Source: Rhodospirillaceae bacterium (GTDB lineage: Bacteria; Pseudomonadota; Alphaproteobacteria; Rhodospirillales; Rhodospirillaceae). From it: a DNA stretch of 50,400 nucleotides. The stretch lies in NCBI GenBank assembly GCA_020852595.1, contig JADZAK010000104.1, positions 1 to 50,400 of the forward strand, given 5' to 3'. The position numbers and the translations under genes were made by a program. How positions within the stretch are numbered: position 1 is the first letter of the stretch; each line of letters begins with the position of its first letter. Shown here piece by piece: positions 50,274 through 50,400 of the stretch. The notes under the pieces are model-generated. The model worked only from the letters and a program-made list of their open reading frames with translations. It searched no databases and was not told the origin of the DNA.

Positions 50274-50400
50274 CTAGAGTGGAATCGTCACCGTCGCGCG
50301 AAGACCGCCCAGCGGGCTGTCCACCAGAGTCACCTCGCCGCCCATGCCGCGCACGATATCGCGGGTAATGGTCAAGCCCAGGCCGATGCCGCCGGTTTCC
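50274..50400 (-). CDS. Sensor histidine kinase, C-terminal end (partial)
   Basis: The minus-strand frame enters from the right edge and ends in TAG at 50276-50274. The 41 visible residues include TGGIGLGLTITRDIVRGMGG followed by VTLVDSPLGGLRATVTIPL. This is the G2 box and final strands of a HATPase_c domain. The rest of the kinase lies outside the window. It converges with the single-domain receiver gene across 18 nt. Confidence 0.88.
   Translation of the reverse strand, partial: ETGGIGLGLTITRDIVRGMGGEVTLVDSPLGGLRATVTIPL

Overview
The window is G+C-rich chromosomal DNA from an alphaproteobacterium. CcrM (GANTC methylase), a FixL-FixJ-FixK cassette whose haem PAS domain is clearly conserved, petABC (Rieske, cytochrome b, cytochrome c1), TrmL, UbiK, an ETF:ubiquinone oxidoreductase and the moxR/DUF58/DUF4159 locus together fit this class. 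A Rhodospirillales-like or Micropepsales-like lineage is my guess, and the order is not resolved. I see no phage, plasmid, rRNA operon, CRISPR array or intact insertion sequence. It is essentially core genome, punctuated by many small palindromic intergenic elements.

Layout. 1-36: the last codons of an unknown gene. 155-8133 (minus strand): tRNA-Gln(UUG), a DsbD-type thiol:disulfide interchange protein, ispE, a GT-A-like protein that apparently landed at the 5' end of ispE, a secreted TPR protein and ETF-QO. 8307-12517 (plus): a small membrane protein, family-4 uracil-DNA glycosylase, moaB, rnhB and ccrM, with a dense cluster of five GANTC sites upstream of ccrM, then a small membrane protein. 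12514-20122 (minus): a DUF7684-like protein and the envelope operon moxR > DUF58 > DUF4159/BatA > large membrane protein. 20174-22995 (plus): DUF1285, CoA pyrophosphatase, DUF6111 and cca, with overlapping or closely spaced starts. 23057-23268: a 94-bp tandem repeat. 23461-23934 (minus): trmL. 24240-27960 (plus): petABC, a terminator and a patatin-like phospholipase.

28080-32141 (minus): two small proteins, then a three-gene exported cassette made of two near-duplicate six-bladed propeller proteins and a metallo-beta-lactamase-fold hydrolase, closed by a strong terminator. 32299-32996: two very small membrane proteins among short tandem repeats. 33016-35549 (minus): rplY, pth and ychF. 35860-36570: a HAD-IB phosphatase. 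36646-43411 (minus): a secreted unknown, prs, a lipoprotein, pgeF, an NDUFAF7/MidA-like methyltransferase, lgt and hldD. 43488-46723 (plus): ubiK, a YbjN-like protein, proC, a TetR-like regulator and a COG4315-like secreted protein. 46740-50400: fixK (minus) divergent from fixL-fixJ and a single-domain receiver (plus), then the 3' end of another sensor kinase (minus).

How the parts work together. Respiratory chemistry is prominent: the bc1 complex, ETF-QO, the ubiquinone accessory factor UbiK, a possible complex I assembly methyltransferase and an oxygen-responsive FixLJ-K relay. Envelope functions (lgt, hldD, the moxR locus, DsbD, lipoproteins) form a second theme.

Most interesting observations: (i) a diverged copy of the ispE start region that precedes, and may translationally couple to, the inserted glycosyltransferase-like gene; (ii) five GANTC sites within 87 bp upstream of ccrM; (iii) the double-propeller plus MBL cassette with a strongly homogenised core; (iv) two families of dispersed palindromic elements, one nested in the other, that supply start codons or abut stop codons of neighbouring genes.
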